NCBI RefSeq assembly: GCF_000003195.3
Contig: NC_012878.2
Span: 24,014,071 to 24,078,070 of the forward strand
DNA length: 64,000 nucleotides
Origin: Sorghum bicolor
Lineage: Eukaryota; Streptophyta; Magnoliopsida; Poales; Poaceae
Reading direction: 5' to 3'
The first letter of the stretch is position 1. Every line of letters starts with the position of its first letter. A program made the translations under genes and the position numbers. The notes under the pieces were generated by a model. That model did no database searches and was not told the origin of the DNA. It was given only the letters and a program-made list of their open reading frames with translations. Of the stretch, positions 11,685-23,811 are shown one piece after another.

Positions 11685-12059
11685 TAGTGCAAGGGGTTAA
11701 TCAAAGGTTAGTGGTTAGCCATCCAGAGGTGAGTCGTTCTTTTAAGATTAAGTCTAGTTGCTAGTTTGGATTTTGACAGAACCTTCGTTGATTTTAGATT
11801 TCTTAATTCCTAGTTAGACAGCACTTCCACTAATTTCTCTATGAATTCTTGCGGCACTACCCCTCTTTCACTAGCCCTTGAGCTCTTGCTCACTCTCCTG
11901 AATTCCCACACTCTTCTCTACTCTTTCTATGCTCTCCTTCTCTCCCAAACTCTCTATGGACTGCTAGAGGCCGAGAGGTCAAAGTTTGTCTACTGAAATG
12001 GCTTGTGTATGGTGTGTGGAAGTGGAGGAAGGCCTTTTGTAGAGGAGGAGGTGGCCAGG
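11685..12059 (-). promoter_or_regulatory. Possible promoter and leader of the 10290-11684 gene
   Basis: No ORF. Read on the minus strand, a TATA-like CTACAAAAGG lies near 12035, followed by a CT/AC-rich leader that resembles a plant 5' UTR. Element F starts at 12060, so anything further upstream is displaced. Weak support. Confidence 0.3.
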
Positions 12060-12109
12060 TGTGGGGGTATAAACCCCTATACCCTTACGGTTAGACTTAG
12101 GCCAGGAGA
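12060..12109 (+). repeat. 5' LTR of F, first 50 bp
   Basis: Starts TGTGGGGGTATAAACCCC, a common start of RIRE2-like LTRs in grasses. It is cut by solo LTR A after GGAGA (12105-12109). Rebuilt LTR length is about 457 bp with 16643-17049. Confidence 0.8.
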
Positions 12110-12471
12110 TGTAACAGAACTGTCCAATTTATAAGAATTTAAGTGAATTAGCGACCACAAAGCAGTCAAGCCAATGGACTTGAACCCATATAAACCCAGT
12201 AGTCCGACAAAACCTCAAAAGATCTTGATTCAACCAACATACAACCAAGACCATAAATGATCAAGCATCTCCATCACAGATTACATACATTCATCACAGA
12301 ACATAGTTTTTACCATACATCGGAGTTCAAATATATTCATTACAACATAGATCAGTAGCAGAAGCAAAGTAGTTTTTAAACACACACACTTTTAGTTCAA
12401 TTACATGCCAGTTCCATAGTCATTCCGACAAAAGCACAACTGAAGAGAATAGAAGTGATCTTGCTCATGAT

Positions 12472-12533
12472 CTACTCATCATCCGCAGCCGGACGATGAC
12501 AGTTAGCACAGTAGCCATGATAAACGACATGAT
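12472..12533 (-). other. Conserved 62-bp exon-like segment in LTR A
   Basis: On the LTR sense strand it follows a TTGCAG splice-acceptor-like site and ends in an in-frame stop. It encodes HVVYHGYCANCHRPAADDE. The counterparts in B (50219-50280) and C (52866-52927) have exactly the same length, frame and flanking acceptor. An upstream GTAAGTCTAGC donor-like site is also shared. Function unknown. Confidence 0.45.
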
Positions 12534-13636
12534 CTGCAACAGGGGTAAATAAAACCGTGAGTACGATGATGTACTCTGCTAGACTTACCTGTCATAAACC
12601 AGAAATAATGTGACACCAAGGAGTATGCAAGGCTAACATTTGTGGACGGGTTTGACTCACCTTTGCATAAAAGCTTTAATTTTTGAATAACACATTTATA
12701 ACATTTTCAGCAGCAAGTTAATTACTTAGATCAGCTATCCACTAGATTAGCACCTGTTCTAAGCATACACTTGAGTATTTAAGCATCACAATAATAACCA
12801 TATCCGGATTATCACATAGCTATCAACATTCTTCACTTAACCATTAAGTTTAATTAGTGAGTTCTACGTTGCCGCTTCTCGAGTCAAGTTCTCACTATCC
12901 GGGAGAGACGGCGATTCGAATCGATTCCTATCCAGCTGGAGGGGTATTCCTAGCATTCACCCAAGCATACCTCGCGAGGGCAGCTCGGATCACCTTTGGC
13001 ACAACTCCGGACCAATTCATGGGTCCGTCCAGCACCGCACCCCCAGGGACCGCCAAACTGCCAAGTGCAGGACTCTAACCTGACACCTTGGTCTTACGCC
13101 ATTGACTCCCGGCATATCCTTGCTACCAACCGGGGTGTGCACTCATACAGAATGGGGTATCCGGCCTGAGTTGCACTCGTAGGCTTCGTGGTCGGAACGA
13201 CTTATCCGGCCAACTAAGTGTTAGGCATGCGTTCAACATGACACGAGGACGTACAGCGAATCGGTCCTTAACCGACACAGACGGGGATAGATTCACACCC
13301 AAGACCTCCATGCCTTGTTGCTGCACTATCATCATCCCGTCTGGTCTCAATCATTATTAGCCATGGTTATTTCCACGATAGCAAGTATAGCCAACCGTGA
13401 TCAAGTATCCACCTATCTCTCGCAGGTGACAGGAAATCACCCGGCTTCTACCGAGCTAAGCATGGCTAAGCATAATTTCGATCCTAGACCTACTTAGGTA
13501 TTTAATGAGGTGGACAAGGTAGTAATTATGCAGTAAGGGTGTCATATCAACGCCTAACACTTATTGCAACAATACATAACCATAGTTAATTGACAGCTGG
13601 ACATGATAACAAAAATAGTAGGAGGCTTATAATACT

Positions 13637-13788
13637 CCGGGGCTTGCCTTCAACGTAGGTAGAGGGACGATGGTTGGGACACTCCGGTAGATCCTCCTCC
13701 TCAGCTCCTGCTCCTTGAGGTGGCTCCCCATGCTGCTCCTCCGGCTCGGGTGGTGCGAATTCCAACACCGTCACGCCCGTGGGTACAC
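13637..13788 (-). other. Conserved acidic exon-like segment in LTR A
   Basis: On the sense strand it follows an AG acceptor-like site at 13789-13790. It encodes an acidic stretch (PEPEEQ..., AEEEDLPECPNHRPS) ending EGKPRSIISL. Similar peptides occur at 48985-49151 in B and 53979-54145 in C. Protein-level conservation exceeds that of neighbouring LTR DNA by eye, but no known family was recognised. Confidence 0.4.
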
Positions 13789-15094
13789 CTAAGCATGCAT
13801 GACAAGGCGATAAACATAGGGAATGCACATGTGATGCATAATGTCATGATGAGAAGCCAATTGAACATGCAACAAGGCGCAAACATGAGCATAAGCTTCT
13901 AACATTAAGAGGATCATGAAACAACAAGCAAGTGCATACTTCTTCTCTGGTAGGGAGACTAACTAGACAAGCAATCAACCTTAGTTATTCACACGCAACA
14001 ACTGGGGTTATGTACAGATTCACTAGTCACAAGTTCTGGCTGTAACATAAACATCAGTTGGCCACACTAAGAAATTAGATACTTTCTAGAAAGCTTAACA
14101 AATTGTTTACAGTTCACTTTTAGACGTCACAGAAGGATTCCCAACCGAAATAGGTTGAAACAGACAAAGTTGGCTGGCTGCTCTGAAAAATCCAGAGAGC
14201 AAACACTTCGTAGCAGTTCCTTGCAACAGTCATAACTCTTAAACTACTCAGCCAAATGTCACAAAATTTGGACACGACAGATAAGTAAGTTGGCTACAAG
14301 TTTGTTATAGACAAGTTTTCCAGCAAACTTCATCTTCAAACAGTTCTTAAGTAAATTTTATTAGCTACACAGAATATGCTCTAGGAAGACATAATTAGCA
14401 AAATAATATTTTAACACATACTAAGAATGCAACAAAGGTTCCAACCAAAAGCACCAGTAGCTAGCATATGTCTAAGAAACATCATAAAACATCATGGCAA
14501 GGTTTAAACTCATTTTTATTATCCCCTTTTCTATTTAATGAATTATTAAGATGATTAAATAAGCATATATCACAAGTGCTCCAAAAATGCTAGCAAAATT
14601 ACAGCATGCTGTCCAAGCTACTACAAGGTTACTGTAAAATTTTCAGGGCTCTTGCACATGTAGATTGTGAGATACAAAAACGACCAGCTAACAAAGGCAT
14701 TAAAGGCATAAATGTGAAACCCTATCAAAAAGTGTCAAACAACAGATTTCAGATTTTTCTTATCTTTGTTTGTACATAATTAAATCACTCAGTAAGTTTC
14801 ATCAGAAAAGGAGTTATAATCTATTTACTAAAAATACCACAAGAAACTCCTATTTAATCAAGAAATATTTATAACTCTACCAGAAGGCATCGAAAAATCA
14901 TGATAAATTTATCAGAGCCTATTCATGTCATAAGTAACAATATCATAAATTTGCATGGCCATAGGACTCACAGATCTCAAGATATAATTACCTCCTATTT
15001 AACCAAGATTAAATCATATCTATTTATTTCTGCAAAAACATGACATATTTTATATTTTTAGTAAAAACTAAACTAAATCAAGAACCTAACAAAA

Positions 15095-15960
15095 TTGGAA
15101 TCACTCCATTTGGACCAATATAACTCGAGTTATGAATTTTACAAAAACCAGCTCAGAATCTGCAAAACAGTGGACAGAGGGAGAGAGAGGCAGAGGCTGA
15201 CAGGGGGACCCACTGGTCAGCGGGACCCACTCGACAGTGACACAGAGACTGGGGAGAGCTCGTCGCCGGCGAAACTCGACGACGGCGATGTCTCGGTCGG
15301 ATCCAAGGGCACAGTCGTGACCCTCTCACCAAGGCGGACCTGCCGAGGTGCGAAACCCTAACTCTACTGAGCTCTAGGATGCTCATCGGCGCGAATGGTG
15401 GCTCGGCAGCGCTGCGGGCGATACGCCGGCATGCTCAGCCGATGCCGACCCAGTTGAGGTTCACGCTGAGCATCAGCGAGTCAAGGGAGAGCTCTAGGAA
15501 CAAAAACGAGAAGAAATGGTGGAGCAGGGAGGCCTGGCCACGTCACCGGTGAGCTCGGGCGGAACTCCGGCGAGGTAGAAAGGCTCGGAGGTTGGCAATG
15601 CCGCCTTACCCGTGCTCGACAGTGGCTAAGGAGGTGACGCCGAGGTAGAGGAGGCTTTGGCGGAGCTCTAGGCTGGCTGGCTTGGCCGGAGACGGAGAGG
15701 AGAGCTCGGGCGAAGCGGCCGATTCGCGGCGCAGCTTGCCGAGGACGAAGTGGAGAAGAGAGAGAGCACCAGAGAGGGAAATGAGGACGGCTGGCACTCG
15801 GGGTGGTGTCGTGGCGTCCAAGAGGGCGCGCTGGAGCTGACAAGTGGGTCATCGACAGCGTACGGTCGACACCTGGCTGGACACGCGGCGGCGGACGGCG
15901 ACTGACGAAACTGAATCGCGTAATTCAGTCGCCGTCGGCAGTGTCTGAATCCCAATGTTC
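15095..15960 (-). other. GC-rich block near the sense start of LTR A
   Basis: About 0.85 kb with many CpG sites and overlapping open frames on both strands, unlike the A/T-rich flanks. Equivalent blocks lie at 46840-47650 (B), 55490-56230 (C) and 60600-61300 (D). Its position near the LTR start suggests promoter or early transcribed sequence. The open frames (for example 15481-15852 minus) are composition artefacts rather than genes. Confidence 0.45.
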
Positions 15961-16642
15961 ATCGACGTTCTACTCTTGATCCACTCGATGGTTTTGGCTC
16001 CGATTTGTTTCTTTGGATAGAGCTACACGAGATTTACAAGTTTGCTTACAGGATCAAGGTTTGGTTTGGCTTAGATTTCAAACTACAACACTTCAAAGTA
16101 CCCTACCTCGAAACTGTGAAAATCAGACTTTGCCAAAATCGACTAAGTGTTGGAAACAGCACTGATTTCTGGCTTGTGGGCCACTTTTGGTCAGGTTCCA
16201 AGCATTTTAATAAAAAGTCATCAACATAACTTTTGTAGCTTATGAAATTTACTACAACTTTGCTTTAGATGTCATTTAAATGCAAGGTTTCTAACACTGG
16301 TTTCATAAAACATCTTTGAAAAGAGGTTTAGGGGGGTCAACTAGGTCAACCTAGGGTTAACCATGACTTAGGGGCATTTTTGGGTAAAATCTCCAACACA
16401 AACTTTGTTCAAAATGATATTTTACACATGATTAAAGTATGTTGGAAGACAATGTGCACTTACATGCATTGGCCACACATTACCATCACATATAGCAAGT
16501 CAAATAGCAATTCTATCACATATGATATACATAAGATGACATGTGATCATGATATGATGCTTATGAATGAGCATGATGATGCTTATGTTGATGCAATGCT
16601 CATGGTTAACATGCAAGCTAACACTAGGAGTGTTATATGAGA

Positions 16643-17049
16643 TATGGCCCATTACGAGACAACTCGTGGCTTGATCCATCTACTTGGAGTTTCACGCAAG
16701 GAAACAAGACATGGAGATCAAGCAAGATCCTGGTCGGTTAGAATAGGAATTGATATTGTATTATCTATGGAAATTGTAACCGACTAGGATTAGTTTCTAG
16801 ATTTGTAGCCCTACCCTCCAGACTATATAAGGAGAGGCAAGGGACTCCCTCATATCAATTCATTACATCTCATATCAATACAATCAAACACAGGACATAG
16901 GTATTACGCCCTCACAGTGGTCGAACCTGGATAAAATCCTTGTCTGTGTGTTGTGTCACAGTCAAGTTCTTAGCTTGCGCACCTGTCTGCAAATAAACTA
17001 CTACCGTGGGTATACCCCAAGGTAGACTGTTGACCAACTTTCATCGACA
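16643..17049 (+). repeat. 5' LTR of F, remainder
   Basis: Continues TATGGCCCATTACGAGACAA after solo LTR A and ends TTTCATCGACA at 17049. A TATA-like CTATATAAGGAG near 16825 lies about 225 bp before the LTR end and probably marks the sense promoter of F. The CAATC-rich leader follows. Confidence 0.8.
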
Positions 17050-17050
17050 G

Positions 17051-17069
17051 TGGTGTGCTAGGTAGGGGG
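17051..17069 (+). other. Degraded primer binding site of F
   Basis: Reads TGGTGTGCTAGGTAGGGGG one base after the LTR. Related grass elements commonly have TGGCGCGCCAGGTAGGGG here, so the copy shows C-to-T changes at CpG or CHG-type sites. The tRNA was not assigned. Confidence 0.6.
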
Positions 17070-17097
17070 TGTGCATACAGCTCTCTAGACGAACAAG

Positions 17098-19335
17098 ATG
17101 GTCATCACCCCCACTTCTGCGTCCATGGCAGAAGGCCTCATGATCACCATCGGCCAGATCACCTGGATGACTGGCACCGGCGGCCTCGCGACCACAACTT
17201 CGAAAGAAACCCAGATCCAATCTGCGACAACTTTGGCGACAACTCCAACCACGTCGGCCACAATCACCATCACCCTGACGATGTCACCGACCATGCCGAC
17301 AACTCACCCTCCACTTTCTCGCTACAATGGGAAGCAGATTGACAACTCTGGTGAATTCAATCTCACCCTGGTGAATTCAATCTCAGGCCAGACCACCAGA
17401 GTGGCATCAGCTAATTATTATGGATCTACTCGGCCAACTCGTGTCACTAGACACAAACAGTTGGAAATAGGTCTAACAATCATCGCTACCCTGGAAGGAC
17501 AAACCACTTGAACCAAGGCGATCTCTCAGAGCAGGTGATATCCACCTTTCCCTCATGGCCTATGCAACTCAGCCGCACTGACCTCGCGACATGCCCGTCG
17601 GCTGTTTGCGAATTCTACGTCGATAGATCCAATCCCGGATCAGCGTACCCCCAGCATGCACCAAACACGACACTTTGTCAGCATGGTCTTTGTCCAAACT
17701 TTACGAAAAAATGGTACATCCAGCATGCACTCCAGCACTGGCTTCGTCCCTACCGAGGTTTTACATCCCAAGGATAAGGACTACGATATGGACTTCCCTC
17801 CATATCCCCTGGGTTTTTCTTGCTTCCCGGTCGCCCCCCCAATGAGGAGATCTAGTCCTCAGTGTTAGCAATGATGAGCCAATACTCGATGGGGAAACCA
17901 ACGACCAAAGAAAACAATGTGAGCAACACAATGCTGATCGCACTCAATGGTGAGCGCATGAGGAAGAGCAATAGAGACAGATAAACGCTCAAAATTTTGA
18001 TGATGCTTTCGACATGGTGGGAAACCAACACGTGTTTAAGACCCCAAGCGCCAACATGGATGTTGCTATGGCGAATCTCAAATGACTCCCAAACACACCA
18101 GAATACCAGGATGTTCGGACCAGCATACGGGCACACCTAATCACCACCATGGGACAAACTGTAGATCTCATCACACGAGTGCAAGCATTCTCCTACACAG
18201 AAGCCACTTCTGGTCGAAGCCACCAAAGTTGGGTTTCACCACGGCCTGGCAGACCTCGTCGTGGTCACTCACCACATGATGTCCATCAAGAGAACAATGA
18301 TCATCACAACCAAGAGGCTCATCGCCACGATCGTGATCGGGACGCTCATCAACATCGTTGTGTCCATGACCCTAACCGTGGTCACAACCAGGAAGTTGAC
18401 CAGGGAGCAGATTGTGATCTCCGCCGCAACCTTCCTCGAAATGACGTCTGTGATCACATTAATAAGCGCATCAACGACAGAGCAGCACATGAAAATATTC
18501 AACGTATTGAGTATGATGCTGTACATGGCCCCCTAGGTTGAAGCAGTTTTCTCCACATCTCTAATAAGTCATCTGGCCTTCCAACTTCAAGTTAGAAAAG
18601 CTCAAAAAGTATGATGGCAAGGAGAACCCCAAGAACTAGATCACTCTCTATGAAATTGTTGTCCGATCTGCCACGGGAGACGTGCATGTAATGGCAAACT
18701 ATTTCCCCATCGTCCTTGATCAAGCCGGACATCAATGGCTTCTTGGCTTACTAGAGAACCAGTTTGATTCATGGGAAGAGTTATGCTAGGCATCCATTGA
18801 CAACTTCATAGGCACCTACGAGCAACCTGGCAACAAGTATGATCTTGAGAGAATACGGGATCGCAAGAACGAACCACTGTGTGACTACATCTGACATTTC
18901 TCGGATATGCATCTTAAGATTCCAAAAATCACCCACGATGAAGCAATCTCTGCACTCATCAAAGGCCTTCGTTATCACAAAGCCCTTCGCAGCATGTTAC
19001 TTCATAAATGGCCGAGCATGGTCGCTGAACTTTTTGCTCCAAGAACTACACCGATGCTGATGACGCGAAAAGCTGATCAGAGAAGACGTCAGAGGAAGGC
19101 AACAGCCCGACCACCCTCCTCGATGAGATGACAATGGTGACAACCATGGGAGATTCGATAGTCGCAATCCTCGCTGCAATGACAACTGAGTACGTAGGGA
19201 AGGATCGGATAGGCGCCGCGACCACCGTGACAATTTTAGGGGTAAGAGGCCCCGTGATAATGACCATGAGGTCAACACGGTCAAAAGGTTCACTAGTCGT
19301 CAGGACTACCAAGATGATTACAACAAAGCCCTAAA
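17098..19335 (+). pseudogene. gag: gag of F, frameshifted
   Basis: The N-terminal part is a Thr-rich frame opening MVITPTSASMAEGL at 17098, followed by a His/Asp/Arg-rich linker (about 18270-18541) in another frame. The capsid core lies at 18577-19060. It has LKKYDGKENP, ITLYEIVVRSATGD, LLGLLENQFDSWEELC and HFSDMHLKIPKITHDEAISA, all in one frame with several TAG stops. This is the retrotrans_gag core of Tat elements. The region 17512-18148 contains only short frames and is likely decayed linker. No intact zinc knuckle could be found between 19060 and 19335. Non-functional. Confidence 0.7.
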
Positions 19336-19536
19336 GGGTCCATGCCAGCTCCACCCTCGATTCAGTCAGACAATGGAAAACTATCGTATCCTAAAAAACA
19401 TCTACGCGCAATAGATCATCTAGGACCGCGCCGCGAAGGCCACATGCAACCGCGATAGGCACAACCACGAGGATGAAGACGAGGACCAGGACTGTGATCC
19501 ACACCACTAGTACATGAACCCAATTGTGTCGTCCAT

Positions 19537-20207
19537 TCCATCTTTGGTGGCAAGGTATCGATTAAATCCAAGAGAGAGCGTAAGCTTCTCAGAAGGGCGT
19601 GCTTGAATGTCGATAGCACTGACGGCCTTATCGTCGATCCAAAGTTTCCTATAAGGTCTCATCAGGAGATATCTTTTAATAGACAAGACTGATGGGCCGC
19701 CATCCCTGAACCGGGGCATTTTCCCTAATTTTGGATCCATGCATCAATAGCGTCCGTTTCAAACGCATGCTCGTTGACAGTGGCAGCTCCATCGACATTT
19801 TGTTTTGCAACAGTCTACCTGCCCTCAAGCTAACTCAAGCAGAGTTGAAGCCATATGAAGCTCAGTTTTGGGGTGTCCTACCGGGTTAGAGTTCCGTCCC
19901 TCTCGACTAGATAATGCTCCCTGTGCAGTTTGGTACTCGAGACCACTTCCACGCCGAATTCATAAACTTCGTGGTCGCTGACTTTGATGGGACGTACCAT
20001 CTCATTCTAGGCCATCCTTCACTCACCAAATTTATAGGAGTACCAGATTACTCATATCTGGTGCTCAAGATGCCCATCGAGAAGGGAGTCCTCACAGTCA
20101 GGGGCAACGTCTACATAGCCTACACTTGTGAGGAAGAAAGCTTCAAGATCACCGAGGCCATTGAGCTCTCCATTAGGATGGCAGAGACCACTACTCAAGC
20201 AGCATAG
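19537..20207 (+). pseudogene. Aspartic protease of F
   Basis: Begins with FGGKVSIKSKRERKLLRRA and the linker WAAIPEPGHFP. After a one-base shift near 19730 it continues with the catalytic triad D-S-G at 19776-19784 (LVDSGSSIDILF). ILGHPSLTKF and YSYLVLKMP follow. It would cleave the Gag-Pol precursor. The triad is intact, but the frame is broken by the shift and by stops, including one at about 19888. The last block, CEEESFKITEAIELSIRMAE, is the usual protease-RT linker of this family. Confidence 0.75.
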
Positions 20208-20410
20208 ATGCCCTCCGACCAGCTCAAGATCTGCAAGCTGTAGGCCCCAAGGAAGAATGTCAAGTCCAAGGAGCATAAAGAAATCCAACTGGTCGATAAT
20301 GATCCCGAGAAGATGGCTCTTATTGGAGCCACCATGGATCCTAAATAGGAAGACACGCTCGTCAGGTTTTTGAGGGACAACGTAAGCATTTTTGCATAGA
20401 AACCTGTAGA

Positions 20411-21630
20411 TATGCCTGATGTCCCCCGTCACCTGATCGAGCACTCCTTGAACGTCTCGAAGACCACCAGACCCATCAAGTAGAAATTACGACGGTTCAC
20501 TCATGACAAAACGGAGGCCATTGGGATAGAACTTACATGGCTTTTAGCAGCCGTATTTATTAAAGAAGTCTATCATCCAGATTGGGTTGCTAATCTAGTA
20601 CTTGTAAGAAAAAAGAATAATGAATGGAGAATGTGTGTGGATTACACTGATCTCAACAACACTGTCCCAAAGACCCCTTTGGTCTCCCTCGTATCGACGA
20701 AGTGGTCGACTCCACGGCTAGATGCGAACTTCTTTCTTTTCTCGACTGCTACTCTGGTTATCACCAAATCTCTTTAAATACTGGCGATTAGATTAAAACC
20801 TCTTTCATTACCCCCTTTGGAGCATATTGCTACACGACCATGTCTTTTGGTCTAAAGAATGTTGGGGCCACATACCAATGTGCCATTCAGCAATGCCTCC
20901 ACAACGAGATACAGGATGACCTGGTCGAAGCCTAGGTCGATGACGTTGTCGTGAAAACCAGGGACACCAGCACTCTGATCGACAACCTTGATCGAACCTT
21001 CATAGCCCTCAATCGATATAAATGGAAGCTCAACCCCAAAAAAGCGTCTTTGGGGTTCCCTCTGGTTTACTACTTGGCAACATCATCAGCCGTGACAGCA
21101 TAAGCCTGAATCCCTCCAAAGTCAAGGTAGTCCTTGATATGCGACCACCAAGGAAAGTGAAGGACATGCAGAAGCTCATCGGATGCATGGCTGCCCTCAG
21201 CCGTTCATATCTCGACTAGGAGAAAAAGGGCTACCTTTTTCAAATTGCTAAAAGCGTCCGAGAAGTTCACCTGGATCGAGGAAGTTGATGTAGCATTTGT
21301 GCAACTTAAAGCTTTCCTAACCTCTCCTCCGATCCTCACCGCACCTCAGCCAAATGAGGTCATACTTCTATACATCATAGCCACAGATCATGTCATTTCA
21401 ACGGGCCTCGTGGTTGAACAAGAAGAGCCAGACCATGTTTACAAAGTCCAGCGACTAGTCTACTTCATAAGTGAAGTACTCAATGAGTCCAAGACCAGAT
21501 ATCCCTAGATTCAGAAGTTAATCTATGACATTCTAATCACTTCCAGGAAACTAAAACATTATTTCAATGGTCACCACGTCATTGTAACTACAAGCTTTCT
21601 GTTGGGAGACATCCTACGCAACAAGGATGC
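20411..21630 (+). pseudogene. pol: Reverse transcriptase and RNase H of F
   Basis: RT hallmarks appear in order but in two or three frames: HLIEHSLNV, HPDWVANLVLVRKKNNEWRM, FLDCYSGYHQI, MSFGLKNVGATY and, near 20938, VDDVVVKT where the Y of YVDD has become a TAG stop. The connection and RNase H part runs from FTWIEEVDVAFVQLKAF (21261) to YFNGHHVIVTT (about 21590). RT copies element RNA into DNA in the particle and RNase H removes the template. Clearly dead. Confidence 0.75.
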
Positions 21631-21648
21631 AAATGGTCAAATAGTAAA

Positions 21649-22134
21649 GTGTCCCTTCTCAATGGATTTTTAGAGCCGTACCACCGTCAAATCATAAGCT
21701 TTGTAGACTTCATTGCGGAATGGACTGATCTCAATGCACCTCCAAGCCAGGATACCATCGAGCAGTGGCAGATGTTCTTTGACGGATCACTAAACATCGA
21801 CGGTGCTAGAGCTGGGGTTTTCTTTGTGTCGCCCAATAAGGACAAAATTTGTTACGTCCTTAGGATCCACTTCCCCAAATCCAACAACATGGCCAAATAT
21901 GAACCATGCCTACACGGCATGTGACTAGCCGTGGAACTCGAAATTAAGCATCTCTACGTCTATGGCGACTCAGCCTTGGTCATCAATCAGCTCAACAAAG
22001 ACTGGGATACTACACATGAGAAGATGGACTTATACTGCAAGGAGATCCACAAATTGAAGCAAAATTCTATGATATCGAATACATACATGTGGTCCAGGAC
22101 AAAAACCAAGCAGCATATGCACTGTCAAAGTTAG
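21649..22134 (+). pseudogene. Second (archaeal-type) RNase H of F
   Basis: A second RNase H fold follows the canonical one. MFFDGSLNIDGARAGV has the first Asp at 21781-21783, NNMAKYEPCL the position of the catalytic Glu, and YGDSALVINQLN the second Asp. The Glu position reads Lys, and a TGA stop at 21922-21924 breaks the frame. The extra archaeal-type RNase H is an established marker of the Tat lineage. Confidence 0.75.
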
Positions 22135-22189
22135 GATCATCCCGAGCTCAGGTCCCACATGGTGTTTTCATTCAAGATCTTGTCAAGCC

Positions 22190-23521
22190 AAGTATTGAAG
22201 AAGGCCTAGTTGGTGCGAGCGAAATAGAGCAACGCAAGGCACTACTCACCACTCTGGAAGCTCCTCCGACCACAAACAGTAATGACTGGCATACACCCTT
22301 CATCAAATATCTCACAGACGGCACTAGTCTTCCAGACAGAACAGAGAATGAATGTCTTCTACGGTGATCCAAGCATTACTTACTGGTCGATGGTCGACTC
22401 ATGCACAAAAATGCAAGTGTGGAAATATTGATGAAGTGTGTCACCTAGGATGATGGCGTAAAGTTGCTCGAGGACATACATGCCGGATCCTATGGCAATC
22501 AGGCAGCCTCTCGGACGCTGGTCAGAAAGTCTTTCTGAGTAGGGTTTTACTGGCCGTCTGCGGTAGCTGACGCTAAAAAGTTGGTTCAACACGGTGAGGG
22601 CTGCCAGTTCTTCACCAAAAGAACTCATGTACCTACTCATGAAATCCACACCATACCGGCATCATGGCCTTTCACCTGCTGGGTCTAGATATGAATGGCC
22701 CATTCAAACCTGCCCCTGGTAACTTCAAGTGTGTTTTCGTCTTGATCGACAAGTTTTCTAAATGGATTAAGTACATGCCTCTAGTAAAAGCTACTTCAGA
22801 AAAGGCGGTTGAGTTCCTTAATCAAGTCATACACCGCTACAACATCCCAAATAGTATAATCATAGACCTAGGGACTCAGTTCACCGACACTACCTTTTGG
22901 GACTTTTGTGATAACAAGGGCATAGCCATGAAGTACATGTCGGTAGCACATCCTAGAGCCAATGGGCAGGTCGAACGAGCTAACGGCTTGATCCTCTATG
23001 CTTTAAAAAAGATTGTACAAAGAAAACAACAAGGTAGAAGGAATGTGGATGAAAGAACTGCCAACCATTGTCTGGGGCCCTAGAACACAGCCCAGTCAAA
23101 ATATGGGCATGTCTCCGTACTTCATGATATATGGGGTTGAGGCACTCCTCCCTGCCGATATCAAGTTCGGATCTCCTAGGGTCGAGCACTTCGACTAGTC
23201 TACAGCTGATGAATCCAGATAACTTGAAATCAATTGCACAGAAGAACGCCGACTGGACTCTTGCATACGAACAGCTAAGTATCTCGATGTCCTACGGTGC
23301 TATTACAACCGGAGTGTCAAAGGGTGATTTTTTGTGGTCGGTGATCTAGTGCTGAAATAGAGGACACGCCAAGAGGGGATGCATAAGTTGTCCACACCTT
23401 GGGAGGGGCCTTTTATGGTCACAGAAGTTACACGCCCCGGTTCTTATAGATTAGCATACTCAGACGGAAGAAGTTTTCCTAATTCATGGCATATAGACAA
23501 GCTCTGGCGTTTCTATCCCTA
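22190..23521 (+). pseudogene. Integrase of F
   Basis: The N-terminal zinc-binding region around 22470-22620 is frame-broken. The catalytic core is open from 22664: LGLDMNGPF holds the first Asp, IIIDLGTQFTD the second, and GQVERANG the Glu, with 35 residues between second Asp and Glu (DD35E). The C-terminal GPR-like tail ends with WHIDKLWRFYP at the stop near 23520. No chromodomain is seen, as expected for Tat. Several stops in the last 350 bp. Confidence 0.75.
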
Positions 23522-23811
23522 ACGACAAGGCTTTGTAATTTGTACCTCTAATTTTCATTTTGTGGCTAATAACAAATTTGAGTCTTTATTCTTTATTAGT
23601 TCACTCTCAGGCAGGGCACCCATCAAGTGTGGTCCCCCATCTTTATGATTTCTGTTTGTTACAATAACTAAAGGAGAGTGGTCTGTCACTCTCACTTAGC
23701 TACATCGTACCAAAAAACAGCGCTTTACCATGGTTAAAAACTGAAACTTTGTTACAAACTTTATTAATAAAGTTTACAATAAAAATGCCTCTGGTCGGTT
23801 CTATCCTACAA
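23522..23811. other. Convergent spacer between pol and the antisense gene of F
   Basis: 290 bp between the stop of sense pol and the stop of the minus-strand gene. A/T-rich and without ORFs. It probably contains the 3' end signals of both transcripts. H has a shorter counterpart at 40671-40826. Confidence 0.5.

Larger units (their letters stand above)
12110..16637 (-). repeat. Solo LTR A, 4.53 kb
   Basis: Same family as B, C and D. Read on its sense (minus) strand it starts at 16637 with a decayed TGTAACAC-type end and finishes CAGTTCTGTTACA at 12110. No PBS, PPT or internal region flanks it. The flanks GGAGA (12105-12109) and TGAGA (16638-16642) match at 4 of 5 bases, consistent with an aged TSD. 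It splits the 5' LTR of F. A long LTR starting TGTAACACC suggests a Tekay/Del chromovirus, but that assignment is inference because no coding region is attached. The stretch 14000-15090 is A/T-rich without ORFs. Confidence 0.8.

Noticed and set aside
15481..15955. Long Ser/Arg/Pro-rich minus-strand frames
   Set aside because: Produced by the high GC of the LTR block; not conserved as protein between LTR copies A, B, C and D.
17055..17342. His/Asp-rich plus-strand frame overlapping the gag leader of F
   Set aside because: Alternative-frame reading of the Thr-rich leader at 17098-17511, which matches related elements better; the His/Asp richness is a frame effect.
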